A DNA stretch of 51,223 bases, from assembly GCF_007713735.2 (NCBI RefSeq), contig NZ_VMNW02000066.1, positions 1-51,223 of the forward strand, in the 5' to 3' direction. Numbering within the stretch: the first letter of the stretch is position 1; the number at the start of each line of letters is the position of its first letter. Positions 34,611 through 42,755 of this stretch are shown here, piece by piece. A model generated the notes under the pieces. That model did no database searches. It was not told where the DNA came from and saw nothing but the letters and a program-made list of their open reading frames with translations. The position numbers were made by a program, and so were the translations under genes. This stretch comes from Amycolatopsis acidicola (lineage in GTDB: Bacteria > Actinomycetota > Actinomycetes > Mycobacteriales > Pseudonocardiaceae).

Positions 34611-36368
34611 ATGGCCTACTCCGTCACATTGCCGGAGCTCGGGGAGAGCGTCACGGAGGGCACAGTCACCCGGTGGCTGAAGCAGGAAGGTGACAGCGTG
34701 GCGGTGGACGAGCCGCTACTGGAGATCTCCACCGACAAGGTCGACACCGAGGTTCCCTCGCCGGTCGCCGGCGTCGTGGCCCGGATCGTCGCCAAGGAGG
34801 ACGACACCGTCGAGGTCGGCGGCGAGCTCGCCGTGATCGACGACGGTTCCGGCGGTGGCGAGGCGGCGGCCCCGGCTCAGGAAAGCAAGCCGGAGCCCGC
34901 GCCCGAGCCCGCTCAGCAGGAGGCTCCCGCGGCTCCGGCCGCCGAAGAGCCCGCTCCCGCCGCACAGCCCGCTTCGGGTGGCGGTTCGGCGAGCGGCACC
35001 CCGGTGACCCTGCCCGAGCTGGGCGAGAGCGTCACGGAAGGCACCGTCACCCGCTGGCTCAAGCAGGTCGGCGACTCCGTCGAGGTCGACGAGCCGCTGC
35101 TGGAGATCTCCACCGACAAGGTCGACACCGAGGTGCCCTCCCCGGTCGCCGGCACGGTGCTGGAGATCAGCGTGGCGGAGGACGAGACCGTCGAGGTCGG
35201 CGGACAGCTCGCCGTCATCGGTGACGCCTCGGCCGCGCCCGCGAAGCAGGCGCCCGCTCCCGAGCCGGAGCCGCAGAAGGCCCCGGAGCCGGCGCCCGCG
35301 CCGGTTCAGGAGACGAAGCCCGCTCCCGCGGCTCCCCCGGCTCCGCCCGCGCCGAAGCCCGCCGCTCCTGCCCCGCAGGCTCCGGCCCCGGCCGCCGCGC
35401 AGGCCGACGGCGACGGTTCCGGCCCGTACGTCACGCCGCTGGTCCGCAAGCTGGCCACCGAGCACGGCATCGACCTCGCCTCGCTGACGGGCAGTGGCGT
35501 CGGCGGCCGCATCCGCAAGCAGGACGTGCTCGCGGCGGCCGAGGCCAAGCAGAAGCAGCAGCCCGCCGCGGCGGCGCCGAGCGCACCCGCGCAGCAGCAG
35601 CGTCCGAGTGCCCCGGCCCCGGCGGCTTCGCCGGAGCTGGCCGCGCTGCGCGGCACCGTGCAGAAGGCCAGCCGGATCCGGCAGGTCATCGCGCAGCGCA
35701 CGCGTGAGTCGCTGCAGACCTCGGCGCAGCTGACGCAGGTGTTCGAAGTGGACGTGACCAAGGTGGCGCGGCTGCGCCAGCAGGCCAAGGGCGCGTTCCA
35801 GGAGCGTGAGGGCGTCAAGCTGACGTTCCTGCCGTTCTTCGCCAAGGCGACGGTGGAGGCGCTCAAGGCGCACCCGAACATCAACGCCTACCTCAACGAG
35901 GAGACCAAGGAGATCACCTACTTCGGCGAGGAGCACCTCGCCGTCGCGGTGGACACCGAGCGCGGCCTGGTCTCCCCGGTGATCCACAACGCGGGCGGGC
36001 TGAACCTGGCCGGGCTCGCGCAGGCGATCGCCGACGTCGCGAACCGCACGCGCACCAACAAGATCAAGCCGGACGAGCTCTCGGGCGGCACCTTCACGGT
36101 GACCAACCTGGGCAGCAACGGCGCCCTGTTCGACACGCCGATCATCAACCAGCCCCAGTCCGGGATCCTGGGTGTCGGCGCGGTCGTCAAGCGCCCGGTC
36201 GTGGTCACCGACGCCGAAGGGCAGGACACGATCGCGATCCGGTCGATGGCCTACCTGGCGCTGACCTACGACCACCGCCTCATCGACGGTGCCGACGCGG
36301 GCCGGTTCCTGACGACGATCAAGAACCGCCTGGAAGAAGGCCACTTCGAGGACGAGCTCGGGCTCTGA
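34611..36368 (+). CDS. sucB: 2-oxoacid dehydrogenase E2 with two lipoyl domains
   Basis: Acyltransferase of 585 aa. Domain order: lipoyl domain 1 (residues 2-76, Lys43 in STDKVD), Ala-Pro-Glu linker, lipoyl domain 2 (132-205, Lys170), linker, E3-binding domain (about 272-310, YVTPLVRKLATEHGIDLASL), linker, catalytic domain (345-585) with His555 and Asp559 in DHRLIDGAD. In Actinobacteria this subunit (DlaT/SucB) serves pyruvate dehydrogenase and is often labelled 2-oxoglutarate E2; sequence cannot choose. The lipoyl halves share a 35-bp identical DNA stretch. Needs lipoate from LipB and LipA, encoded downstream. Confidence 0.95.
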   Translation: MAYSVTLPELGESVTEGTVTRWLKQEGDSVAVDEPLLEISTDKVDTEVPSPVAGVVARIVAKEDDTVEVGGELAVIDDGSGGGEAAAPAQESKPEPAPEPAQQEAPAAPAAEEPAPAAQPASGGGSASGTPVTLPELGESVTEGTVTRWLKQVGDSVEVDEPLLEISTDKVDTEVPSPVAGTVLEISVAEDETVEVGGQLAVIGDASAAPAKQAPAPEPEPQKAPEPAPAPVQETKPAPAAPPAPPAPKPAAPAPQAPAPAAAQADGDGSGPYVTPLVRKLATEHGIDLASLTGSGVGGRIRKQDVLAAAEAKQKQQPAAAAPSAPAQQQRPSAPAPAASPELAALRGTVQKASRIRQVIAQRTRESLQTSAQLTQVFEVDVTKVARLRQQAKGAFQEREGVKLTFLPFFAKATVEALKAHPNINAYLNEETKEITYFGEEHLAVAVDTERGLVSPVIHNAGGLNLAGLAQAIADVANRTRTNKIKPDELSGGTFTVTNLGSNGALFDTPIINQPQSGILGVGAVVKRPVVVTDAEGQDTIAIRSMAYLALTYDHRLIDGADAGRFLTTIKNRLEEGHFEDELGL

Positions 36369-36376
36369 GTCAAGCG

Positions 36377-36418
36377 AAGGGGAGGCGCTCCGCCGTGGTT
36401 GGCGGGGCGCCTCCCCTT
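36377..36418 (+). terminator. Terminator after the E2 gene
   Basis: 12-bp perfect outer arms (AAGGGGAGGCGC, 36377-36388, with 36407-36418) plus an inner CCGCC/GGCGG pair, followed by TTGTTG. Confidence 0.9.
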
Positions 36419-36440
36419 TGTTGCGCCTAAGGTTGGGGCT

Positions 36441-37310
36441 ATGCGAGTGCTGGTCGCGGGCTCCCGCGGGCTCATCGGCGATCCGTTGGTCGAGGCGTTG
36501 CGCGGGGCCGGGCACGAGGTGCGCAGGCTGGTCCGCGGAAAAGGCCGGTACACCTGGGATCCGCCTGCCGGGCGGATCGACGCCACCGCACTCGACGGCG
36601 TGGACGCGGTGATCAACCTGTGCGGTTCGCCGATGGGGCTGCGCTGGAGCGCGGCGCGCAAGCAGATGATCGTGGACAGCCGCGTCGAGCCGACCGAGGT
36701 GCTCGCCGAGGCCGTGGCCGAACACCGGATCCCGGTGCTGCTGAACGCTTCCGCGGTCGGCTTCTACGGCGACACCGGTGATCGCGTGGTCACCGAGGAA
36801 TCCCCGCGCGGGCAAGGCTTTCTGGCCGATCTCGCGGCGGCGTGGGAGGCGGCGACGGGTGCCGCCGCGCGTGCCGGGAGCCGCGTGGTGAACCTGCGCA
36901 CCGGCCTGGTCCTCAGTGGACGAGGCGGGCTGCTGGAGCCGCTGAAACCCTTGTTCTGGCTGGGTTTGGGCGGCAGGCTCGGGTCCGGGCGGCAGTACAT
37001 GCCGTGGATCAGCCTGCGCGACCAGGTTTCCGCCGTCCGGTTCGCGCTCGAGCACGAAAGCGTTGCGGGGCCGGTGAACCTGTGCAACCCGAACCCGGCG
37101 ACGAACGCCGAGTTCACCCGGGCGCTCGGCCGCGCGCTGCACCGGCCCGCGCCGTGGTGGGTGCCGGGGTTCGCGTTGCGGGCCGCGCTGGGCGAGACCG
37201 CGGACGAGATGGCGCTGGTGTCGCAGCGCGCGGTGCCGGAAGTGCTGACCAAGGCCGGCTTTTCCTTCGCCGACACCACTTTGGACTCCGCGCTGGCGGC
37301 CACGCGTTGA
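36441..37310 (+). CDS. TIGR01777 / SDR39U1-type NAD-dependent epimerase
   Basis: Short-chain (extended SDR) protein of 289 aa: MRVLVAGSRGLIGDPLVEALRGAGHEV gives the nucleotide fold, VINLCGSPMG the family motif, and SAVGFYGDTGDRVVTEESPRG the active-site region. Activity is unknown for most of this family. The counterpart Rv2216 also lies after the E2 gene. ATG at 36441; TAAGGT (36428-36433) is 7 nt upstream, so leaderless. The stop TGA overlaps the next start. Confidence 0.93.
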   Translation: MRVLVAGSRGLIGDPLVEALRGAGHEVRRLVRGKGRYTWDPPAGRIDATALDGVDAVINLCGSPMGLRWSAARKQMIVDSRVEPTEVLAEAVAEHRIPVLLNASAVGFYGDTGDRVVTEESPRGQGFLADLAAAWEAATGAAARAGSRVVNLRTGLVLSGRGGLLEPLKPLFWLGLGGRLGSGRQYMPWISLRDQVSAVRFALEHESVAGPVNLCNPNPATNAEFTRALGRALHRPAPWWVPGFALRAALGETADEMALVSQRAVPEVLTKAGFSFADTTLDSALAATR

Positions 37311-37936
37311 TCCGGTGGCTCGTCACCGGCGTGGTGACGCTGGCGTTGTTCGTGGCACTGGGAGCCGCGGTCACGGCGCATCCGCTCGGGGTCGACCTGT
37401 CCGTCGCAAGCGCTTTCCAGGGCTGGTGGCGCGGCACGGGCGGCGAGCTGACGAAGGTGGCCAGCGACTGGCTCGGCCTCGTGCTGCCCGCCGTGTTCGC
37501 CGTCGGGATGCTGCTCGGGGCGGCCCTGTGCGTGTACCGCGGGCGCAGGCACGAGGCGCTCGTGCTCGTGCGGGTGCTCGTGGTCTACGGGCTGTGCCGG
37601 CTCACCAGTCCCGTCGGGAAGCCGTTGTTCCTGCGGGTGCGACCACGGGTGTACGCGGAGTTCTCGTACCCGAGCGGGCACGTGGTTTCCGCCGCGAGCG
37701 CGGGGCTGGCGGCCGTGCTGCTGTGCGTGTGGCTGGCGCCGAAGTACGGGAAACGGGTCGCGCTCGTGGCGTCGGTGTGGACAGCGGTGGTCGCGCTGAC
37801 CCGGCTGATGCTGGGCGTGCACTGGCTCACGGACACGGTCGGCGCGGTACTCGCGGTGCTGGGTGTGGGCCTGGTCGCGGCAAGTGTGCTGCGGCTCCTA
37901 CCGGGACCCGTATCCGCCCGCGCCGACGCGGCGTAA
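37307..37936 (+). CDS. PAP2-superfamily membrane phosphatase
   Basis: About 209 aa with six hydrophobic segments. Phosphatase motifs are present: KPLFLRVRP (KX6RP), SYPSGH (PSGH) and TRLMLGVHWLTD (the third motif, SRxxxxxHxxxD with T for S). The family removes phosphate from lipid phosphates, for example undecaprenyl or phosphatidate. I take TTG at 37307, overlapping the epimerase stop by TTGA for coupling; GTG at 37331 is the alternative. The frame has no ATG here, so the exact start is uncertain. Confidence 0.85.
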   Translation: MIRWLVTGVVTLALFVALGAAVTAHPLGVDLSVASAFQGWWRGTGGELTKVASDWLGLVLPAVFAVGMLLGAALCVYRGRRHEALVLVRVLVVYGLCRLTSPVGKPLFLRVRPRVYAEFSYPSGHVVSAASAGLAAVLLCVWLAPKYGKRVALVASVWTAVVALTRLMLGVHWLTDTVGAVLAVLGVGLVAASVLRLLPGPVSARADAA

Positions 37937-37946
37937 CCTGCGGCTT

Positions 37947-38681
37947 GTGAGTGTTTCGTCTTGCCGTGCCACGAAGGAACCGGTCGAAGTCCGTCCGATC
38001 GGCAGCATCGACTACCTCGAAGCCTGGGAGCTCCAGCGGTCCTACGTCGACGCGAGGGTCGACCACGGCGGCCAGGACACCATGCTGCTGCTCGAGCACC
38101 CGTCGGTGTACACGGCGGGCAAGCGGACCGAGCCGGACGACCGCCCGCAGGACGGCACCCCGGTGATCGACGTCGACCGCGGCGGCAAGATCACCTGGCA
38201 CGGCCCCGGCCAGCTCGTCGGGTACCCGATCATCAAGCTCGGCGACCCGATCGACGTCGTGCACTACGTGCGGCGGCTGGAGGAGGCGCTGATCAAGGTG
38301 TGCGACCAGTTCGGCGTGCACACCGGCCGGGTCGAGGGCCGCAGCGGGGTGTGGGTGCCCGCCGACGAGCGCGGGCCGGAGCGCAAGATCGCCGCGATCG
38401 GCATCCGCGTGCAACGCGGCGTGACCATGCACGGGTTCGAGCTCAACTGCAACGCGGACCTGACGGCGTTCGACAAGATCGTGCCCTGCGGGATCCGCGA
38501 CGCGGGCGTCACTTCGCTGTCGTTCGAACTCGAGCGGGACGTGACCGTGGCCGAGGCGCTGCCGCTGGCGCGAGACGCCGTGCTGGCCGCGCTCGACGGC
38601 GAACTCCCGGTGAGCGACGACCGCTGGTTGCCCCGCCCGGAGGCACCCGCCGCGCCCGGCGTCACCTTCGCCCTGTCCTGA
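37947..38681 (+). CDS. lipB: Octanoyl-[acyl-carrier-protein]:protein N-octanoyltransferase
   Basis: Transfers octanoate from ACP to lipoyl domains, the first step of lipoate synthesis. 244 aa. Motifs are RGGKITWHGPGQLVGYPI, the catalytic lysine segment ERKIAAIGIRV and the catalytic Cys181 in VPCGIRDAGVTS. The GTG at 37947 follows TAACCT (37934-37939) by 7 nt, so leaderless. In most Actinobacteria lipA follows at once; here lipA is 5 kb away behind an accessory block. Confidence 0.96.
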   Translation: MSVSSCRATKEPVEVRPIGSIDYLEAWELQRSYVDARVDHGGQDTMLLLEHPSVYTAGKRTEPDDRPQDGTPVIDVDRGGKITWHGPGQLVGYPIIKLGDPIDVVHYVRRLEEALIKVCDQFGVHTGRVEGRSGVWVPADERGPERKIAAIGIRVQRGVTMHGFELNCNADLTAFDKIVPCGIRDAGVTSLSFELERDVTVAEALPLARDAVLAALDGELPVSDDRWLPRPEAPAAPGVTFALS

Positions 38682-38710
38682 GGGACACCCGGGAAAGGGT
38701 GCCCCTCAGG
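38677..38710. terminator. Terminator over the lipB stop
   Basis: 14-bp arms CCTGAGGGACACCC (38677-38690) and GGGTGCCCCTCAGG (38697-38710) with one A-C mismatch and a 6-nt loop. Contains the lipB TGA; also 5 bp from the converging LLM gene stop. Confidence 0.82.
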
Positions 38711-38715
38711 GGAAC

Positions 38716-39651
38716 TCAGTCCAGCTGCGGGGCCAGGTCCGAGGCGATCAGGTGCACGTGGTCGAGGTCGGCGAGGTCCAGCACCTGGAAGTAGAGCCGG
38801 GTGATCCCGGTTTCCTCGCGGATGCGGCCGATCTTGTCGGCCACTTCGGCAGGCGTGCCGGTCAGGCCGTTCTCCTTGAGCTCGGCCACTTCCCGGCCGA
38901 TCGCGGCGGCACGGCGGGCGATCTCGGCGTCGTCCCGGCCCAGGCAGACGACGTGCGCGAGGGAACGGGTGATCTCCTTGGGGTCACGCCCGATCTCCCG
39001 CGCCGCGGCGTCGACGCGCTCGAACTGCGCCTTGGCGGCGTCCGCCGGCGCGAACGGCAGGTTGAACTCGTCGGCGAACCGGGCGGCGAGCTCGGGGGTG
39101 CGCTTCTTGCCCTGGCCGCCGATGATCACCGGCGGGCGCGGGGTCTGCGCGGGCTTCGGGAGGCCCGGCGCGTCCTTGAGCCGGTAGTGCTGCCCGGCGA
39201 AGTCGAAGGTCTGCCCCTCCGGGGTTTCCCACAGGCCGGTGATGATCTCCAGCTGCTCGGCGTAGCGGTCGAACCGCTCCTTCAGCGGCGGCAGGTCGAT
39301 GCCATAGGCGGAGTGCTCGGCGTCGAACCAGCCGGAACCGAGGCCGAGCTCCACGCGGCCGCCGGACATCTGGTCCACCTGCGCGACCGAGATGGCCAGC
39401 ACCGAGGGGTGCCGGAAGGTGGCCGCGGTGACCAGCGTGCCCAGCCGGACCCGGGAGGTCTCGCGGGCGAGCGCGCCGAGGGTGACCCAGGCGTCGGTGG
39501 GCCCCGGCAGGCCGGAGACCGAACCCATCTTCAGGAAGTGGTCGGACCGGAAGAACGCGTCGAACCCGGCGTCCTCGGTGGTTTTGGCGACCCGGAGCAG
39601 GTCTTCGTAGCTGGCCCCCTGCTGGGGCTCGGTGAAGATTCGTAGGTCCAC
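38716..39651 (-). CDS. LLM-class F420-dependent oxidoreductase
   Basis: Protein of 311 aa of the luciferase-like TIM-barrel family: GFDAFFRSDHFLK, RVRLGTLVTAATFRHPSVLA (LGT-V), GGRVELGLGSGWF and PPVIIGGQGKKRTPELAARFADEFNLPF. These mark the F420 branch; the substrate is unknown. GTG start at 39651 with TAGGGT on the minus strand (39658-39663) 6 nt upstream. Alone on its strand between lipB and the DGPF gene. Confidence 0.93.
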   Translation of the reverse strand: MDLRIFTEPQQGASYEDLLRVAKTTEDAGFDAFFRSDHFLKMGSVSGLPGPTDAWVTLGALARETSRVRLGTLVTAATFRHPSVLAISVAQVDQMSGGRVELGLGSGWFDAEHSAYGIDLPPLKERFDRYAEQLEIITGLWETPEGQTFDFAGQHYRLKDAPGLPKPAQTPRPPVIIGGQGKKRTPELAARFADEFNLPFAPADAAKAQFERVDAAAREIGRDPKEITRSLAHVVCLGRDDAEIARRAAAIGREVAELKENGLTGTPAEVADKIGRIREETGITRLYFQVLDLADLDHVHLIASDLAPQLD

Positions 39652-39876
39652 AGCGCCACCCTACTGCGCCAATTCGTTACCAATCCGACTACAGCCACGG
39701 CGGAAACGGGTGTCGGCATGCAGGTCCGTTGCGGTCCGTCTCCGCCTACTTCCGGTCGGATCGGTAACGGCGCCCGAAAAAAATCTCGGCGGGCGATGTC
39801 GAGAACCCGTCTTCGGCTCCGTCCCCGGGGTGACTGCGGCCAGAATGGACCGCACCAGAACCGAGGGAGAGCCATC

Positions 39877-40284
39877 ATGGCCAAGTACCTGCTTCTCAAG
39901 CACTACCGCGGCGCCCCCGTCCCGGCCGGTTTCGTGCCGATGGACCAGTGGACGCCCGAGGAGATCTCGGCCCACATCCAGTACATGCAGGACTTCGCGG
40001 CCAAACTCGAAAGCACCGGCGAGTTCGTCAGCGAGCAGGCGCTCGCCCCGGAGGGCACGTGGGTCCAGTACGACGGCGAAGGCCGGCCGCCGGTCACCGA
40101 CGGCCCGTTCGCCGAGACCAAGGACCTCATCGCCGGCTGGATGGTGATCGACGTCGACAGCTACGAGCGCGCGCTCGAGCTGGCGGCGGAGCTTTCGGCC
40201 GCGCCGGGCAAGAACGGGGAGCCGATCCACGAGTGGCTCGAGCTGCGCCCGGTCCTGACCGAAATGCCCACGGTGACGGAGTGA
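39877..40284 (+). CDS. YCII/DGPF-domain protein
   Basis: 135 aa, with the family's namesake DGPF in PPVTDGPFAETKDLIAGWMVID. In Actinobacteria such genes are the usual partner of ECF42 sigma factors, and here the next gene is one: the GTG of the sigma overlaps the TGA of this gene. ATG 39877 with GAGGGAGA 6 nt upstream. The real role of DGPF proteins is unknown; they may feed a ligand or an enzyme to the regulon. Confidence 0.93.
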   Translation: MAKYLLLKHYRGAPVPAGFVPMDQWTPEEISAHIQYMQDFAAKLESTGEFVSEQALAPEGTWVQYDGEGRPPVTDGPFAETKDLIAGWMVIDVDSYERALELAAELSAAPGKNGEPIHEWLELRPVLTEMPTVTE

Positions 40285-41423
40285 ACGAGTCCCTGCTGCG
40301 GGAGCTGGTGCCCGCGGTGATCGGCGTCCTCGTCCGGCGCGGAGCGGATTTCGCGTCGGCCGAGGACGCCGTGCAGGAGGCGCTGATCCGGGCGCTGGAG
40401 ACCTGGCCGGACGATCCGCCGCGTGATCCGAAGGCGTGGCTCGTCGCGGCCGCGTGGCGCAAGTTCCTCGATGCCACGCGCGCCGAGACGTCCCGGCGCG
40501 GGCGGGAACTGACTGTGGACGCCGAGCCCGCCGCGGGCCCGGCGTCCACAGTGGACGACACGCTCCAGCTCTACTTCCTGTGCGCGCACCCGTCGTTGAC
40601 GCCGGCGTCCGCGGTCGCGTTGACCCTGCGGGCCGTCGGTGGCCTGACCACCCGTCAGATCGCGCAGGCGTACCTGGTGCCGGAGGCGACGATGGCGCAG
40701 CGCATCAGCCGGGCCAAGCGCACCGTCTCCGGCGTGCGACTGGACCAGGCCGGCGATGTCGCCACCGTGGTGCGCGTGCTGTACCTGGTGTTCAACGAGG
40801 GCTACTCGGGCGATCTCGACCTCGCCGCGGAGGCCATCCGGCTGACCCGGCAGCTGGCGACCGTGATCGACCATCCCGAAGTGGCGGGGCTGCTCGCGCT
40901 CATGCTGCTGCACCACGCCCGGCGCGCGGCCCGCACCGCGCCCGATGGGAGTCTCGTGCCGCTCGCGGAGCAGGATCGCAGCCGGTGGGACACGAAGGCG
41001 ATCGCCGAGGGGGTCGAGATCCTGCAGGCGGCGCTCGCCCGCGACCGGCTGGGTGAGTTCCAGGCGCAGGCGGCCATCGCGGCGCTCCACGCGGACGCGC
41101 TCACGGCGGAAGAGACCGATTGGGTGCAGATCGTCGAGTGGTACGACGAGCTCGTGCGCCTGACCGACAGCCCCGTCGTGCGGCTCAACCGCGCCGTGGC
41201 CGTCGGCGAGGCCGACGGAGCGCGGGCGGGTCTGGCGGCGCTGGCGGAATTGGACGACTCGCTGCCCCGCTACACCGCGGTGGCCGCGTACCTCCACGAG
41301 CGCGACGGCGATTTGGCAATGGCGGCAAGGCTTTACGCGGAAGCGGCGGCGAAAGCGACGAACCTCGCCGAGCGCGATCACCTGACCCGCCAAGCCGCCC
41401 GGCTCAACGCCCGCGAACCCTAG
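40281..41423 (+). CDS. ECF42-like sigma factor with TPR-type C-terminal extension
   Basis: 380 aa. Residues 1-75 are sigma region 2 (ADFASAEDAVQEALIRALETWPDDP, KAWLVAAAWRKFLDATR); about 110-165 are region 4 (ASAVALTLRAVGGLTTRQIAQAYLVPEATMAQRISRAKRTV). The rest (about 190-380) is a long helical extension with LVFNEGYSGD, the HP...MLLHHARR block and repeats such as RLNRAVAVGEADGARAGLAAL. This is the ECF42 layout, in which the tail is needed for activity and no classical anti-sigma is used. GTG overlaps the DGPF stop by 4 bp. It holds a 13-bp inverted repeat. Confidence 0.93.
   Translation: MNESLLRELVPAVIGVLVRRGADFASAEDAVQEALIRALETWPDDPPRDPKAWLVAAAWRKFLDATRAETSRRGRELTVDAEPAAGPASTVDDTLQLYFLCAHPSLTPASAVALTLRAVGGLTTRQIAQAYLVPEATMAQRISRAKRTVSGVRLDQAGDVATVVRVLYLVFNEGYSGDLDLAAEAIRLTRQLATVIDHPEVAGLLALMLLHHARRAARTAPDGSLVPLAEQDRSRWDTKAIAEGVEILQAALARDRLGEFQAQAAIAALHADALTAEETDWVQIVEWYDELVRLTDSPVVRLNRAVAVGEADGARAGLAALAELDDSLPRYTAVAAYLHERDGDLAMAARLYAEAAAKATNLAERDHLTRQAARLNAREP
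40512..40552 (+). repeat. 13-bp perfect inverted repeat inside the sigma gene
   Basis: Arms ACTGTGGACGCCG (40512-40524) and its complement (40540-40552), with a 15-nt GC-rich spacer, in the linker between sigma regions 2 and 4. The right arm overlaps the palindrome GTCCACAGTGGAC. Confidence 0.8.
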
Positions 41424-41440
41424 CCCGCGCGGCTCACCCC

Positions 41441-42049
41441 CTAGCCCGCGCGACGAACCCGAGTCAGCAGCTGCACGATCACCATTTCGACCTGCCTGCC
41501 GACCTTCTTCGGATCCGGTGAGCCGGCGATTTCGGTGGCCGCCGAGGACAGCGCGCCGAACAGCAGTCGCGAGGTGATCTCCACGGGCACCGGCTCGATC
41601 TCGCCGGCGTCGATCAGGTCCTCGAGGCTGGAGCGGATCAGCCCGAAGCTCGCCCTGTCCTCCGCCTCGCGCCAGCGCTCCCAGCCCATTACGACCGGGC
41701 CCTCGTGAATGGCTATCCGCTGATAGGCCGGATCGAGGCAGCTGGAAATGAATTCCCGCAGCCCGCGCAAAGCGCGATCCCACGGGCTCTCCGGGCCCTG
41801 CATGATTTCTTCCAGTCGCCCGAACACCGCGCTTTCGACTTTCGCGAAAGCCGCCTCGAAAAGGGCCTGCTTACCACTGAAATGGTGATACAGGGCACCT
41901 TTCGTGACCCGCGCGCGCTTGGCGACCTCGTCCAGCGAAGTGCCGGCGTATCCGCGTTTGGTGAACAGTTCGACCGCGCTGTCCACCAGCGCCGAACGAG
42001 TGGACTCCGAATAGTCGAGCCGCCTGGACCGCATTGTCGCCACGCTCAC
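41441..42049 (-). CDS. TetR-family transcriptional regulator
   Basis: 202 aa. The N-terminal helix-turn-helix reads TRSALVDSAVELFTKRGYAGTSLDEVAKRARVTKGALYHHFSGKQALF (residues about 17-64). The C-terminal ligand domain has a tail RQVEMVIVQLLTRVRRAG. GTG start at 42049. Two palindromic operators lie just upstream (42072-42088, 42100-42118) in the gap to the 26-codon ORF, so it likely represses itself and that divergent unit. Confidence 0.95.
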   Translation of the reverse strand: MSVATMRSRRLDYSESTRSALVDSAVELFTKRGYAGTSLDEVAKRARVTKGALYHHFSGKQALFEAAFAKVESAVFGRLEEIMQGPESPWDRALRGLREFISSCLDPAYQRIAIHEGPVVMGWERWREAEDRASFGLIRSSLEDLIDAGEIEPVPVEITSRLLFGALSSAATEIAGSPDPKKVGRQVEMVIVQLLTRVRRAG

Positions 42050-42071
42050 AGCTTACGCCGGTTTGGGCTTC

Positions 42072-42088
42072 ACATACCCGTGGTATGT
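42072..42088. promoter_or_regulatory. TetR operator 1
   Basis: ACATACC-CGT-GGTATGT, 7-bp perfect arms, 3-nt centre. It is 23 bp upstream of the TetR start. Confidence 0.85.
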
Positions 42089-42099
42089 TGAGCGTGTTG

Positions 42100-42118
42100 G
42101 ACATACCGCCGGTATGTC
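42100..42118. promoter_or_regulatory. TetR operator 2
   Basis: GACATACC-GCC-GGTATGTC, 8-bp perfect arms; same half-site as operator 1. Centres are 29 bp apart. Confidence 0.88.
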
Positions 42119-42161
42119 GGAAACTCCGAGTATGGCCAGGGTCACACAGAGGGGACGACCC

Positions 42162-42242
42162 ATGAGCGAGCTTGCGAGCGAATCATTCAACGCTGCGCCT
42201 CCGGCGAAGGCCGCACCGAGCGTCAGCGAGGTGCGCGCATGA
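42162..42242 (+). CDS. 26-codon upstream ORF coupled to the next gene
   Basis: ATG at 42162 has GAGGGG 8 nt upstream, reads MSELASESFNAAPPAKAAPS and six more codons, and stops at TGA 42240-42242 in an ATGA overlap with the next gene. The DNA start GAGCGAGCTTGCGAGCG is repetitive. It could be a leader peptide controlling translation of the next gene, or simply a short carried-in sequence. Confidence 0.5.
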   Translation: MSELASESFNAAPPAKAAPSVSEVRA

Positions 42243-42736
42243 GCTGGAACGACTTCCATCAGCGGCGAGACATCGCCGACTCCGTACTCCGCAAAGCCGC
42301 GAGCAACCCCGAAGGCCCACTGCCCTTCGCCGAGGTCCGTGGCGCCGAGCAGGCCTTCGGCACCGAAGAGCAACTCCTGCTGTACCTGCACTACCGCTGG
42401 GCCCAGCTGGTCAGCGGCTACCTGCGGGCCGAGCTGAGCGACGAGACCGAGAGCGTCGACGGCACCCGCAACGCCTGGCGCAAGGCCGTCGCCCGGCACC
42501 GCGACCTGCACGAAGTCCTCGACGCGAACATCGGCCGCTACGAATCACTCCGGCGCGTGCACGAGACACAGCTGCGCACGCTGGCCGTGAGCGCCGGCCT
42601 CGCCGATCCGGGCGAGCCGCTGGACGAGATCACCAGGATCGGTTCGGCGTTCGTCGCGCTGATCGACGAGCGGGGCAAACCGAAGGCCCGCAATGGTTTG
42701 AGCGGTTTGCTGAGGATGCTCGCGCCCACCGCGTGA
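42239..42736 (+). CDS. Hypothetical protein under TetR control
   Basis: 165 aa, mostly helical: LRKAASNPEGPLPFAEVRGAEQAFGTEEQLLLYLHYRWAQLVSGYL, then ESVDGTRNAWRKAVARHRDLHEVLDANIGR and a basic end. No family recognised. Its ATG overlaps the 26-codon ORF stop, so translation is coupled. It is divergent from the TetR gene and probably the main target. Confidence 0.8.
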   Translation: MSWNDFHQRRDIADSVLRKAASNPEGPLPFAEVRGAEQAFGTEEQLLLYLHYRWAQLVSGYLRAELSDETESVDGTRNAWRKAVARHRDLHEVLDANIGRYESLRRVHETQLRTLAVSAGLADPGEPLDEITRIGSAFVALIDERGKPKARNGLSGLLRMLAPTA

Positions 42737-42755
42737 TCTGTAGTTAAGTGTCAGG

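Noticed and set aside
34716..37142. An 808-codon minus-strand frame under the E2 and epimerase genes
   Set aside because: Antisense shadow caused by the repeated lipoyl and linker sequence.
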